Shown here piece by piece: positions 11,009 to 22,215 of a stretch of DNA of 64,000 bases. Positions within the stretch are counted from its first letter, which is position 1. Each line of letters starts with the position of its first letter. Both the position numbers and the translations under genes were made by a program. The notes under the pieces were generated by a model, which was not told the DNA's origin, did not search any database, and was given only the letters and a program-made list of their open reading frames with translations. The stretch covers positions 1 through 64,000 of the forward strand of contig JAYMSP010000099.1 in NCBI GenBank assembly GCA_036897095.1, in the 5' to 3' direction. Source of the DNA: Plantago elongata. Its lineage: Eukaryota; Streptophyta; Magnoliopsida; Lamiales; Plantaginaceae.

Positions 11009-12690
11009 TGTTATGACGCAATAATCAACACCACAACACAATACTCGAATAACACATATCAGAATAGATATTGTTTTTCTATTCACTCCATGTAGAGCTG
11101 AGAGACTGATCTCTCCATCAGGTGGTTGTTCCATCCAGTCTGACTCCAAGTCTTCTCCTGGTACTTGATCATCATCCTCACTCAGTATAATTTGGAAAAG
11201 CTTGGCACATTTATGCCCAAAAGAATACATCTCATTGCAATTAAAACACAGACCCGTCTCCCTTCGACTATTATACTCAGTTCTTGGCAATCTCTTAAAT
11301 GGCATAGTAGATGGTTCTTTGGGACAAGCATTTATGTGGACTGGTTGAACAGACCGTGGAGGTCTATAACCATTTGAGTTACCATGATTTGGCTTGCCAC
11401 TCAATTTTCATTTTCTACTCAAGATTTCTAGTGTATTTTCTAATAATCTAGCCTGACTCATAGCAGCAGTCAAATTCCTTGGCCTGAACAGGAGACCTTT
11501 CAATACCTTCATGAAACAAGATACATAGAATTCTTCAGTAATAGCCGGATGTTTAGCTCTCACCAAACTTTAGTTTCTTCAAACACCTCAATATAGTTGT
11601 TCACATCTCCGGTTTACATTAGCTGGGTAAACTCCACGACAATATCCTCACTCCCCACAATCAAAAATTTCTCCAATAGTATATTACAGAAATAATTTCA
11701 TGGTATATTACCCTTTCCTTCCACATATCCATAATACCACAGATATGTTGACCCACCAAGGTAATACGAAGCATGTATCACCTTACTAATCTCATCCATT
11801 GGATTGTTCTGAAAATACTTGTTAGCACGTTTTATCCACGATCATGAATTTTCCCCTGAAAACTCCGAAAACTCGAGTCGATGTGCAGGATAAGACAGTT
11901 GATGCATCCCAGAGTTCTGAGTCGATGGACCAGGCGTCGTGAATCATTGCTGAGGAATTTTGTATGTCTCTTGTTTCCTCTCTGAAGATCCATCCAACTC
12001 CGTTAATTTTTCCTTCCGACAAACCTCCTTATCCAAGTGTGAATTTATCAAAAGCTCAATCTGCAGTTTCAGCTCACCCAACGTGTGATCTACAGATCCC
12101 ACCTTATCGGCCAAGGTTCCTATACGATGATTAACATCGATCAGCTCCGTTTCATATTTTTTCGTCGTGTCAAACAGATCATTCATCCTGGTGTCCATTA
12201 AAAAGTCCCAGTAGCAGCGTAACCTGAGCTATAGATACCAAAATGTTATGACCCAATAATTAATGCCACAACACAATACTCGAATAACACAAACCAAGTA
12301 CGAATTCCGATTAATAAACCAAACAGAGTTCAATGACTACAGAAAGTTCAAACACAAATAACATCTTAATCGATCGATTACAGATAGCTGAATTCTCGAT
12401 ACTCCGCGATCACCTGTAACAAGAATTCTGATCAGGAAATTGATGAGAAGAGTGAGATAATTTGGGAGAGACGAGAGAGAAAAATACCTCTATCATTCAA
12501 CTGCTTTGCTCAATGCGTGACTTAGCGTATATACAAAATTGACTCTCCAAATTAACGAAAAGCATGTTCCCACGCTGTGTCACTCTAACGGCTTTTTAAA
12601 CTATGTGAATAGTAAAAACGGTAACAAAACAATTACTGTAGAAATGGCCAGAAAACGTGGTTGATAAGTCGCATTTCCGGAATCATCACA
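11009..12690 (-). mobile_element. reduced Ty3/gypsy-type LTR element (gag only), with target duplication
   Basis: The element lies between TACTT at 11004-11008 and TACTT at 12691-12695, a 5-bp target duplication. Read on the minus strand it has one LTR (12690 to 12244, about 447 bp, with TG and CA ends), a primer-binding-like site next to it (TGGTATC, as in the tRNA-Met type), gag-like sequence with a zinc knuckle of the CFNCNEMYSFGHKC form, and a short piece of the other LTR at 11009 to about 11065. No protease, reverse transcriptase or integrase was seen. It is a broken, internally reduced fossil that probably depended on a relative. The short shared LTR part differs at only a few positions, suggesting fairly recent insertion, but it is too short to date. 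Confidence 0.83.
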
Positions 12691-12865
12691 TACTTTTCTG
12701 CCGATTCTACTTTTAGCCCAATGTGTTGTGCTAGAAGACCATGAAACATGGAGTTGGGAGAGGAGATATATTATATATCTATACAGGTGTGTGTATTATC
12801 ATTATGTACTATCTCGGTTCCTTACTAGTTGTCTAGTTTTTACTTCAAATTAATTCAAAATTTTA

Positions 12866-13102
12866 CTTACTCCGTTTCGTCCTAAGCTTCTCAAATATTT
12901 TTTGCGTTCAAAAAATAAAATAAAAGTACTTTTTCATAAAATAACTAAGACATGAATACTTTCGTTTATAATTGAGTGGCATTAGATGTGTCTGAATATT
13001 CAAATGTTAAAATTGGACTAAAAATGGATGCAAATGAAAATAAAAAGCTTTAACCGGACAACAAAAATGACAAAGTGGGAAACTTAGGACAGAACGGAGA
13101 AG
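12866..13102. mobile_element. Stowaway-like MITE, first of a pair
   Basis: Inverted ends CTCCGTTTCGTCCTAAG and CTTAGGACAGAACGGAG, with a few extra bases outside, sit between TA dinucleotides (12864-12865 and 13103-13104). Size of about 237 bp, AT-rich interior and TA target site fit a Tc1/Mariner-derived Stowaway MITE. No coding sequence. Confidence 0.75.
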
Positions 13103-13113
13103 TAATTAATATA

Positions 13114-13375
13114 CTCCCTCCGCCCCGGTTTGGAAGTATCACTTTTCATTTTGGACTGTCCCGGTTTGAAAGTCCCGCTTCTTTAAATAGAAAAGGTATC
13201 TCCTACTTTATACATTAACTTTCATACTTTATGTATTATTTCTCCTATTTTATTCAATTATTTTCATAATTTATTACTTTCTTTTTTACTTTATTTATTT
13301 TTCCTTAAAATTTGTGTCCGGTCTTGATCTTGATTAGAGATATTTTCAAATCGAGACGGAGGTAGAGGGAGGGAG
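13114..13375. mobile_element. Stowaway-like MITE, second of a pair
   Basis: The left end CTCCCTCCGCCCCGG and a right end reading GAGACGGAGGTAGAGGGAG, with TA at 13112-13113 and 13376-13377, mark a 262-bp Stowaway-like MITE. It begins 11 bp after its neighbour ends; the two have related but different termini, so they are separate insertions. Confidence 0.83.
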
Positions 13376-14079
13376 TATATAGAAACTTGACTTTAAACTG
13401 TTAAAGAATTTCTCATAGTCAATGGAATATGGTATACGGCGAGTGACTAGCTGGCTGACTGGCTCCATAGCTAACGGTATTTGATTAGTTAATAATGTAA
13501 CGGTAAGGTGCACAGATTACGAGGCCAGTTAAAGCATAAACATCCCCCTCTGCTAGCCTGTCGAATTATTAAAACCAGTTCAGCTGTGATAAATTGTTTC
13601 AATTATTCACAACATCTACGTATTTTAAAATATCTTCATTAAGAAAAAGTAGGGAAAAATACAAAATTCTTGGAAGGGACGTCTATTAATGGAAGATTAA
13701 AAAGACGAATTAATATTTTTAATTATATGTATGATATTTTAAGTAATACGAGTAATATTTATGAGTGAACATTTCATATCAATTTTCTTTTATGTATGTT
13801 TATATCACTGATATTCTTGATAAAACTTTTAATATTTTTCATTATAACTGTAATGTTAGTCCGTCTCTTTTAACCTCTCTATAAGATCGTCTCTCCTAAG
13901 ACTTTCTCCGGTAAAAATTGGATTAAAAATTGAATTGATTATAAAAATAGTTGATGTTTGAAGAAACTACTCAAATAAGTTTGAAAGAAGAATACTTTTA
14001 AAATCCAAATTTTTTAAGAGAAAAAGTTCACATCTTATAATGAAAAAACTTATTCAGTATCAAATTAAATGACGATTTA

Positions 14080-14189
14080 GCATAAATCAGGAAACTTCAT
14101 TAGTTATTCAAGGAAGTGGAGCTTTGTTTTATCTGCATAAATCAGGAAACTTCATTTGTTATTCGAGGAAGTGGAGCTTTGTTTTATCT
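14080..14189. repeat. 55-bp tandem duplication
   Basis: Two head-to-tail copies (14080-14134 and 14135-14189), each starting GCATAAATCAGGAAACTTCA and ending TTTATCT, differ at only two or three positions. The duplication is therefore recent. Confidence 0.9.
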
Positions 14190-15070
14190 ATCGTGAACAG
14201 TGTAGTAGATGTTTGTGTATGACATCGTTGCTCAACGTAGGGATGAATTATGTACATATACCAGCTTATCAACAAGTAGCTAATCCTCATTTGCATAGCA
14301 TGACGGTGGCAATTATGTTCGAACGGGATAGTGTTCGTCTCTACGAATTCAGCTAGCTGTCATGTTCAGCTTTCAGAAAACAAAAATGATCTAATATCCA
14401 TCTCAATATAAGAGTATGAGATGAAAAATAAACTTAGCACTCTAGAACCCGAGGCTGAAGGGGTTCAACGAGTAGGAGCATCCGTATTATAGCATATGCG
14501 GGTTTTGTTTGAATGATGTTGAACGGAACCTCACTGGGAAGGTATATACTAACTACTATGCCCTATAAAACTGAAATACGACCCATCTCCGCGTGTCAAA
14601 GAGGTTCTCCATGGAAATACCATCTAGAATTACCTTTGCTTTTGGTACTGCGAGATGTCTATAAAGTTTTGCAAACACTCAAAATCCAGCTTCACGCGTA
14701 CAGTCTTTCTCTCAACTTTAGATGTTGAAAAAAATAGAATATTGGCCCTTTGTAGCAAAAGTCACGGTAATTCATGTAACATAATGATGAAGTGACTATG
14801 ATTGGTTTCGATTTAAATGGGGAGAAGACCACTCCGACGATATAACAAACAAGTCCCAAATTAAGCTAAAAAAGAATCATCACCTTGTCAGAAACAACAC
14901 AGTGAACAGAATCCCTAAACGAATCACAGCAAAAATTCCCAAATCAGAAACCAATCAACCAGTAACACGAAAAAGATAAACAAAACAACTGAATAATTCT
15001 AAACTTGTTTTAACTAATTAGCCATAAACCAATAGTAAATCAACCAAAATCATTTCATAATAAAAACGCA
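14190..15070. other. unassigned spacer, less AT-rich than its surroundings
   Basis: At 14190-14730 composition is closer to coding DNA and short open frames of 60-70 codons occur, but I recognise no protein family. It could be a worn gene fragment. From 14730 the sequence is ordinary AT-rich spacer and the likely 3' flank of the small minus-strand gene. Confidence 0.3.
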
Positions 15071-15119
15071 ACCTTTTCGTTTGTTCACAATAGATACTAC
15101 TAAATCGGTATGTATGCAT

Positions 15120-15368
15120 CTATTTCTTCTGAAAGAGCTTGGATTTGTTGTACTTGAGCTTAATCCAGTTAATTCCAGCAGAAGTACCTTCCTTCACCTT
15201 AACAGCAGCCACCTTCGATTTCTCCAATCCGGCAGAAGCCACGACCTTCGTCTTCTGGAACCCGGTCGAAGCCACGTCCACGGATCGGCCCAGCTTCTCG
15301 CTCACAGTCTTGGACAGCTTCGGCTTCGGCTTGTCAGCTCCGTATGAGTCGTTGTCGTTGTACGCCAT
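15120..15368 (-). CDS. small basic repeat protein, plant-specific, unknown function
   Basis: The frame from the ATG at 15368 gives 82 aa. It opens with MAYNDNDSYGADKPKPKLSK, continues TVSEKLGRSVDVAS, then has consecutive units of about 11 residues (TGFQKTKVVAS, AGLEKSKVAAV) and ends NWIKLKYNKSKLFQKK. Lys is spaced so that an amphipathic helix could form, suggesting lipid or surface binding; this is inference. An in-frame ATG at 15467 would add 33 residues, but a TATA-like TATAAAAC lies close upstream (about 15490-15500), so that ATG would sit at or near the transcription start. The Ser/Asn-rich extension also looks like leader. No signal peptide or membrane span. I recall similar uncharacterised plant proteins but no name. 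Confidence 0.7.
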   Translation of the reverse strand: MAYNDNDSYGADKPKPKLSKTVSEKLGRSVDVASTGFQKTKVVASAGLEKSKVAAVKVKEGTSAGINWIKLKYNKSKLFQKK

Positions 15369-15500
15369 TGGAATTGGGGAAATTGGAGAAGACGAAGAGT
15401 TTTGAAATGAATAGAGATAGATAGGGTTGTTTTGTTTATTGAAAGGAGAAAATAGGTTTTTGTTCAATTTTGTAGCGTGTAGGAGTCTCGTGTTTTATAG

Positions 15501-16286
15501 TGCGGGGTTTTGGTATCTACTGCTTGCTTGCTTGTTTTTATCCGTGCCCACCACAACTCTCATGTAGGCGCTGGAGTGATTGGACAAACTGGAAAGAAAG
15601 CATATATTCTAATCAAATCTCCGGTTTTCTATTGGACGATCCGGATGTTTTTACTTCATGTGATCGTGTTAAGGCTCGAAACTTTTAGATAAGTAGGTTA
15701 TGTATAATAAATGAAGTAATCCAACTTATATTGGAGTTAATCTGTATTTATTGAGATATTGAATACAAGACAATCTCTGTAAAATCTTATATATTAGTGA
15801 CACGTGTTCTGTACGAATGAATTTTAAAATATAGATTCAGGTCAGGCCCACCGAAATTTAATCCCATACTAATAGATATATGCCAAATGAGATTACATGG
15901 TGCCCCTAGACCAAGGCTTGGGTGTCGTGTCCTGATTATATTTGTTCATGATGGTTTAATATGTCATTTTGCTTTAGGTGACTCGTTCAGTATGGCTCGA
16001 ACTAAATAGTTCGAGTGTAGGATTTATTTGTACCTTTTTAATACTACTACGGTTTTGATTTCTTCATTTAGAACCGTTGAACAAATGAATTGATCGATTT
16101 TAATACGTAATCAGAATCGACCAGCTTTCTTATATGAATTTTGATTGGTTCTTGTATCAGGTTGAGGTGGATTGAACCCGTTTGACAAGTATGAGCTCAA
16201 TAAGACAAGTGGAAAATTCTTTCACTTGGGGTCGGAGACTTCCCTAATGAAAGCAAAGGGGGGGGGAAAATAAAAAAAAAAGGGGG

Positions 16287-16318
<32 letters not shown>

Positions 16319-16952
16319 AGAGGTGGAAAAGACTTTAATATAGTCCTGCCTAATAGTGACAATGTTAGAAATGTCATGAAACAGGGACATTCTCATAATA
16401 GTATAAGAAGACTTAATGTGAAGTTTTCATTCAACTTCTGGGATATAACCGTTCAACTTGTATAATGAAGCTTCCATAGAAGCTCTGATGATTATTTTCC
16501 TGCATTTGATAAGGGCCATAGAAGCTTCTGGCCCTTTCCTGGTTCGTCCAGGTTCAAATGTTAATACGCTTCGGGTTAGACGCGCTGCTCGACTTGAAAC
16601 GATAAGTTGAGGGTAGAACGTATTTTTAAGTTCAGGAAAAGAAGGATTCATGTGAAGTTTCCATTCGACCTCTGGAATATTATCACCCAACTAGTATTTT
16701 CATACAAATGACAAAGGCCATTAGGGATACACAAAACCACAAATCACACTACTCAGAGACTTGAATTTTACATAATAAGCAGTCAGAGTACTGAAATAGG
16801 CACAACAGAATTAATAAAGCATAGACATAATATTTCATACACATTACCAAAAGTCCAAAACTGAAGCATTGCAACACCTGTGATAACTTGGAACGCTTCT
16901 AAACCAGATGCCTAGACTCCAGTTTTCTGAGTTCAAATGCTCAAGAAGATCA
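15501..16952. other. spacer between two minus-strand genes
   Basis: Contains a low-complexity tract of G and A runs at about 16258-16316. The stretch 16430-16690 holds an inexact direct repeat of a TTCAACTTCTGGGATAT-like phrase (also TTCGACCTCTGGAATAT near 16664). It probably includes the 3' untranslated part of the F-box gene. No gene seen. Confidence 0.4.
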
Positions 16953-18185
16953 TTAGTGATTGTGATTCCATGAGACGAGTGTATTCCTGTGTGGAATGAA
17001 GAGTTTCTCTGCACGAGTTTCCATGTAATCATCAGCATCAGCATCTCTGGAATAGATCTTCTTCATAATATCCTTGTCAAAGTCGTAAACATATAAATCG
17101 CTGCCCGGGAACTCAAACACCATCTCTGTCCCGTTCCTTGAGCTACAGACCGGAACAACAGACCTAGCATCAATCTGCAGATATATGCTATATCGCTTTA
17201 CCCAATGTTCTGTGCCTTCGCCAGTTTTTGTCAAAATCCAGACCTGGATTAGATTTAGTGCTGCATGGGTAACGAATCCAAGAGCTCCTCCTATCTCGAC
17301 AAGTCGGTCATTTGAGGTACAAACTATAGGCAGCTTCATAGTTGTGAATTTCTCTTCTTCGACATTCATGGAGAGAATCTTATCAGCACCATGTTTCCTA
17401 GGCATCCAGTACAACAAACCACCAACAGAAACCGGCATTTGCGTAATATCTTGCAACAAATTCAAGGTGGGGCCATCTATTATAGTCCATTTTCTCGTAT
17501 TAATGTTAAGAATTTCACAGCCGCTGTATTCTGGCGATTCACGAAATAAGTGCACTACCTTGTATGCTCTCTCCTTACTGCAGAAGACCAAACCATAACA
17601 TTCTTTGAAACCGATCGTTCCTAATGGGAGCTTTGTATGTTTCCTTGTGATTGGGTTTGTGAGTATCAAGCTCTTGTAATTGTCTGCTTCAGCTTTACCA
17701 AGAACCAAACCATCATAACTTGCTATGACACTAACCAAGCTGATCAGACTTGACTCCACAAAACTGTCCTGCCCTCTATAAAAATCCACGAAGTAGAAGT
17801 GAGGTTTAGGCTTGAAATTACCGATAAAGGGAGCGAAGTGTTCATCATAGAGCTGTACTTGAGAGATCAAAACCGTCTCAGATTGCTGTCTGTGATATTC
17901 GATGAATAAGGAACTGTTGATCATTTCAAACCATTTCTTGCAGACAAACTGCATCTTGCAAAGGGACTCCGCCGGAAGTAGAACGAAAATATTGAAGAGC
18001 ATATCATACGGCAGTGTCAACTCATACTGATCACCTGATCCTGAACAAGTCTCTAGAGTTGGCCGCTTCAGTGCTGATTTTTCTTCGAGAAATTGACTCA
18101 GCTTCAGGAGTTTCTTGTTCTTCCACTGCCAGTTCATTTCATCTCGTCGAAATCGCCTCCTAACACGATGCAGATTCGGATCCAT
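16953..18185 (-). CDS. F-box protein with C-terminal F-box-associated domain
   Basis: A single 410-aa frame. The F-box at about residues 55-100 (LPYDMLFNIFVLLPAESL, then FVCKKWFEMIN) is the part that binds SKP1 in SCF ubiquitin ligases. The rest resembles the beta-propeller-like F-box-associated region: YDGLVLGKAE, LTNPITRKHTKLP, YGLVFCSKERAYKVV and a GLLYWM motif occur in the expected order. It would act as the substrate receptor of an SCF complex; the target is unknown. A basic N-terminal stretch (RVRRRFRRDE) could direct it to the nucleus. The ATG at 18185 is the first in frame after a likely splice acceptor at 18232-18235. Family known, exact subgroup not. Confidence 0.85.
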   Translation of the reverse strand: MDPNLHRVRRRFRRDEMNWQWKNKKLLKLSQFLEEKSALKRPTLETCSGSGDQYELTLPYDMLFNIFVLLPAESLCKMQFVCKKWFEMINSSLFIEYHRQQSETVLISQVQLYDEHFAPFIGNFKPKPHFYFVDFYRGQDSFVESSLISLVSVIASYDGLVLGKAEADNYKSLILTNPITRKHTKLPLGTIGFKECYGLVFCSKERAYKVVHLFRESPEYSGCEILNINTRKWTIIDGPTLNLLQDITQMPVSVGGLLYWMPRKHGADKILSMNVEEEKFTTMKLPIVCTSNDRLVEIGGALGFVTHAALNLIQVWILTKTGEGTEHWVKRYSIYLQIDARSVVPVCSSRNGTEMVFEFPGSDLYVYDFDKDIMKKIYSRDADADDYMETRAEKLFIPHRNTLVSWNHNH

Positions 18186-20400
18186 GGAATACGATTACTT
18201 CCGTAGAAGATTGGAGAACAGCTTGTTGAGTCTGCAAAAAGAAGGAAAGATCAGATTTTGATGGATGAAATCTGGAAAGAATATGAAAAAGAACATCACT
18301 ACAGTCGAAAAACTTTACCAGTTTCCTTGTTTCATTCACCAATGCTCAATTATTAATCTTTAGTGAAAAGCATTACCATATCTTGTCCGGTTATAATATA
18401 TGGCGATTGATTATATGTCCCATGAAAGGAGAGATATATGGACTTAACTATCAGCTCTTGGATATTTTAAGATATATGTCTTAGTTATCTACACCAAGTT
18501 GGTAGCACCATTTTAACCCGGGACCAACTAAATTATGGAAAGGGCTGAGTCATCTGTCTCTTTGGAAAATAATAATGCATGCTTGGGGACCAGTGGATTG
18601 ACAAAGACCTTGTATGAAGACTTATTATGGGAGTCTTCCATCTTCAACAGACTACAAGTAAAGTTGCTGTCTATATCTCATATTCTCTAGAGATCGACGT
18701 CAATCTTGTCCAGTTGGTTTATGTTGGATTTCGGTAATAAGAGCTGACTGTACTCAAGTAAAGGAGAAGCTAGAGATGTCAGGATTCTTTACCTTAGAAA
18801 TCTATGTTTGAACTAGTGAACCTTTAGCCAAGTTCTAGGGTAACAAATTAGTATTTTTAAAGTGGTATATTACTGGTACACCATTATATGGTCTGCCTGG
18901 TTCTATTGAGGAGAAGCCATTATGACCGGGCGATAAATTTCAATTCCAAGGGACCTCCTACATGACAACCATCTACCGTGATGGCTCGAGGGATACCATC
19001 GTGAGAGTCCACCAGCCAGATGAGTTTGACAAACCTTTACATGATCACAATTCACACCTATACTGAATTCCTTGTTGCAAGGATTGGTTCTCATAGTCAT
19101 AACCTTACAAAGAGACAGTGGTTGGACATCATTAAAGTAGGGTGTGCATTTAATACGCGGGTCTAACGACCCTTTTTTTTTTTTTTTGCACACGTTTCAT
19201 ATTCTACCAAGGGAGTGGAGCTTGACTCATACAGGGTATGCATCGCCATACTACATACCACTTCTTTTTGCATAAAAAGTAAACATACAACTCATTTATA
19301 GAGAAACATAAACAAACCATTTTCAAACTAGTATTTCGCAGGAAGGTAATCTAAGAAGTATAGACTTATAGTGGAGTCACGGACACAGTATACAATTACA
19401 CGAAGTTTCAGAAATTTCATGATCCAACATGGAGAGTCCGCAAAGGGCAAAGCTTGCACGCTCGCCTGCTATCCGGGGTAGGGGAGGCCGGTTTACACTT
19501 TACATCATATGATGCAAATCCTACCCTTACACTTGTAGAAAGAGAAAAAATTCAGTTTGGCAAATGGCTAATTGTTAGTGACCTATGTTAGTCCCAAATA
19601 CTTGTCAATTTCCAGTCAGCAAACATTCTTTAGCCAGATTCACCACTCCGTATCCTTTAACCAAATCTCTATTACTTAACCTTCATTAACCTGCTTGTTA
19701 CAATATGATCACAGTTATTGGAAAATACTGGGATCTTTCCCACGTCGTTGAATATAAACCACATGATTAAGATTCTTTTTTAGTCTGTCAACTCATTTTC
19801 CAAGTGATTGGTTATTGTTATATAAAGGTTCGACAAGTTACTTATATACCCGGTCTATTAAGAAATGAAAAACCTCTCGATTATACGTTCATGCACATTA
19901 CAAGAGCAAAGGAACTTAAGGTTACTTACTTATAAAACTTATAAAAGTATAGATTCAATACTCTTAATTAAACGTACTTAATAGGGTAAACCAGGCAAAC
20001 TTGTTTGTATGAGCTAGAGTTCCAATCAAAGTCTAAGCTAAATTAGCAAACATAATCAATCAGAAAAATACGGCTTTATAAACACCCAATTTTCGATGAG
20101 ATCACCTGATCAAGAAGATAGATGGAACTTACCATTAACGCGTTTTAACAGAAGGGTCGTTAGGAAAAGTATGGAAAGAAAAGGGGTGGAAGAGAAAGCA
20201 GTAGAATTGTAAGTGAAGTGAAATGATCGGTAAATACCTGAACCTGATGAAGACAAGATAATCGGCGGCTCAATTGAGCTTGGATTTGTCTTTTGCGAGA
20301 TGTTATTGTAGTATTTTACTGTTCCGATTGCTCTCTTTCGACCTCTTTCTTTACCCGGAGCAATTTTTTATTTTGGGGATTTCATCCTGTGTACTCTCAA
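18186..20400 (-). other. probable 5' untranslated exon and 2-kb leader intron of the F-box gene
   Basis: On the minus strand an acceptor (pyrimidine tract then GCAG, at 18232-18235) lies 46 bp before the start codon. A fitting donor, TTCAG then GTATTTA, lies at 20237, giving an untranslated exon from about 20238 to about 20380. The intron would span 18232-20237. Inside it are a poly-T run near 19172-19187 and a GC-richer stretch at 19430-19520 that may be an old short repeat. No other gene was recognised in it. Confidence 0.4.
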
Positions 20401-20939
20401 CTCAATCTAGTCAGTCTAGTGGGGATCTTCTTTCTCATTTTTCATATCGAAGTTATTATCCCACTCTTATAAATTACACTTAAATTAATTATTGTAAAAT
20501 GAAAGGAAAAAATTACTATGGATCTTTTATCTCATTCTTCATGTTCCAATTAATATCTTACTCTACAAAACATGACACATATCATTCTAACTAGAATTTA
20601 ATTGCATGTAAGTTAACCATGATAAAAGAATCATTATCTAAACTATCTTTCAACCTTATTTACTTATGATTAGGAAACTCTTACTCAATTTTTTCCTCCA
20701 CGTTATTTTACTCTACGCCAACACTTATCTTCCCCTCCACTTTCTTCTTTTCGTTCTTCTCACGTTTCTGAATCAACTTCAACAAGGATCTATTCTAATT
20801 CTCAAAATCTACATCTATTATATTTGTTCCATTCGTATTATTTATTTATTAATAAATCATTAGCCGGCGAACCAAATCAATTTCACTTTATCTGATTCAC
20901 TTCGAAGGTATGTTTATCAACGGGAGAGCTACCAATTGG

Positions 20940-22215
20940 TACATTATGAGCCCATTTCTTTGACCAAAATTTATTTCATCAAATCACTATAATTTCAGTG
21001 TTGAATGTACATATTTACCCATCAAAGTACATTAAACAACTCCTTCTTATTGTCACATGTCACCTTCACATCCATCATTTTTATTGTTTTTAAATTTTAG
21101 TTTTTTCCACTTTAAAAATGTTTATAACTTTAAAAATAAAAACGTAAAAAATAAATAAAAATCACTAACAATTTTATATTTTCGAGATCTATAAATAAAG
21201 ATCACTCTCAACTATGTTTGAATTATTATCTTGATATGTATGAAAATCACTAACAACTTTGTTCAAATCTTAATAAATTGTAAAACAATTCTAAAAAAAC
21301 AATGCTACAAATTTTAACTTTTAAACACTCTTATAAATATCTTGAATATGTAAAAATAATCATTTATATTAAAAAATACCCGAAACCCGAATTCGATGCT
21401 CAATACTCGTGTTCGATGTCCGGTATCTGTATTCGATGCCCGTTCTCCATGTCCGATGCACTGTACCCGTGTTTGATGTCCAGTATCAGTAAGCAATGCC
21501 CGGTAACCGTAAACATCCCGGTATATGTGTCCGGTGTCAAGTTCAATATTTGAATCCGATGCTCGGTAGTCGTGTTCGATGCCTCGTATATATATCTGAA
21601 GCCCGTCACCCGTGTTTGATGTTCGGTATCCGTAAGCAATGCTCGGTAACCATATTCATTGCCCGATATCCATACCCGATGCCCGTCACCCGCATCTAGT
21701 GCACGGTACTTGTGTTTGATGTCTGGTATCCGTAAGCAATGCCCAGTAACCGTACCCATTACCCGGTATTTGTGTCTGATGTCCGGCCATGTTACCCTAT
21801 CTGATTATCATATCATGTTGCTAGTTTAATTATTGACCCAATATAATAAAATTACACTTTTAAAACTCATCTTATAATTTATTAAGGTCCAAATAAAGTC
21901 GTTAGTGATTTTTGTAGATCTCGAAAAAAATAATTCAAATATAGTCAAGAGTGGTTTCTATTTATATATCTCAAAAAATATAGTCATTGATAATTTTTAT
22001 TTATTTTTATCATTTTCTATTTTAAGTTATGGACGTTTTAAATTGGACAAAATAAAATTTAAAGAAAAAGATGAAGAATTAAACAAATGAACAAGTGAGA
22101 TGAAGAAAAGAAATATGTGGGTCCACTCAATTATTCTTACAGTACATAAATATGTACTATTTGATAAAAAAATGTATGAAGTTGTTGATGGTTTTGTTGG
22201 CTAAAGAAAATTAAA
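20940..22215. mobile_element. long foldback element with a minisatellite core
   Basis: The outer 350-400 bp on each side are inverted copies. The left arm has AAAAATCACTAACAA, TTTTCGAGATCTATAAATA and ACTCTCAACTATGTTTGAAT; the complement of the right arm carries the same words in the same order, with about 20-25 percent divergence by eye. No transposase is seen and I could not fix exact ends or a target duplication, so the class (Mutator-like or other foldback) is open. The space between the arms holds a GC-richer tandem array. Confidence 0.7.
21390..21790. repeat. minisatellite with two levels of periodicity
   Basis: Basic units of about 18-20 bp are variants of TTCGATGCCCGGTATCCGTG. A longer pattern, GTTTGATGTC then CAGTAAGCAATGCCCGGTAAC or variants, recurs at about 21471, 21614 and 21714. 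The array lies in the middle of the foldback element. Confidence 0.85.

Noticed and set aside
14190-14730. Organelle DNA insertion or protein gene
   Set aside because: Composition differs from the flanks, but neither the two short frames nor the DNA matched any plastid or mitochondrial gene I can recall.
18903-19193. 96-codon minus-strand frame in the F-box leader intron
   Set aside because: It begins in a poly-Lys run made by a poly-T tract and has no recognisable domain; most likely chance.
19430-19540. SINE inside the F-box leader intron
   Set aside because: The CCTACCCC-type, GC-richer stretch recalls some plant SINE bodies, but I could not find a B box, an A tail or a target duplication.
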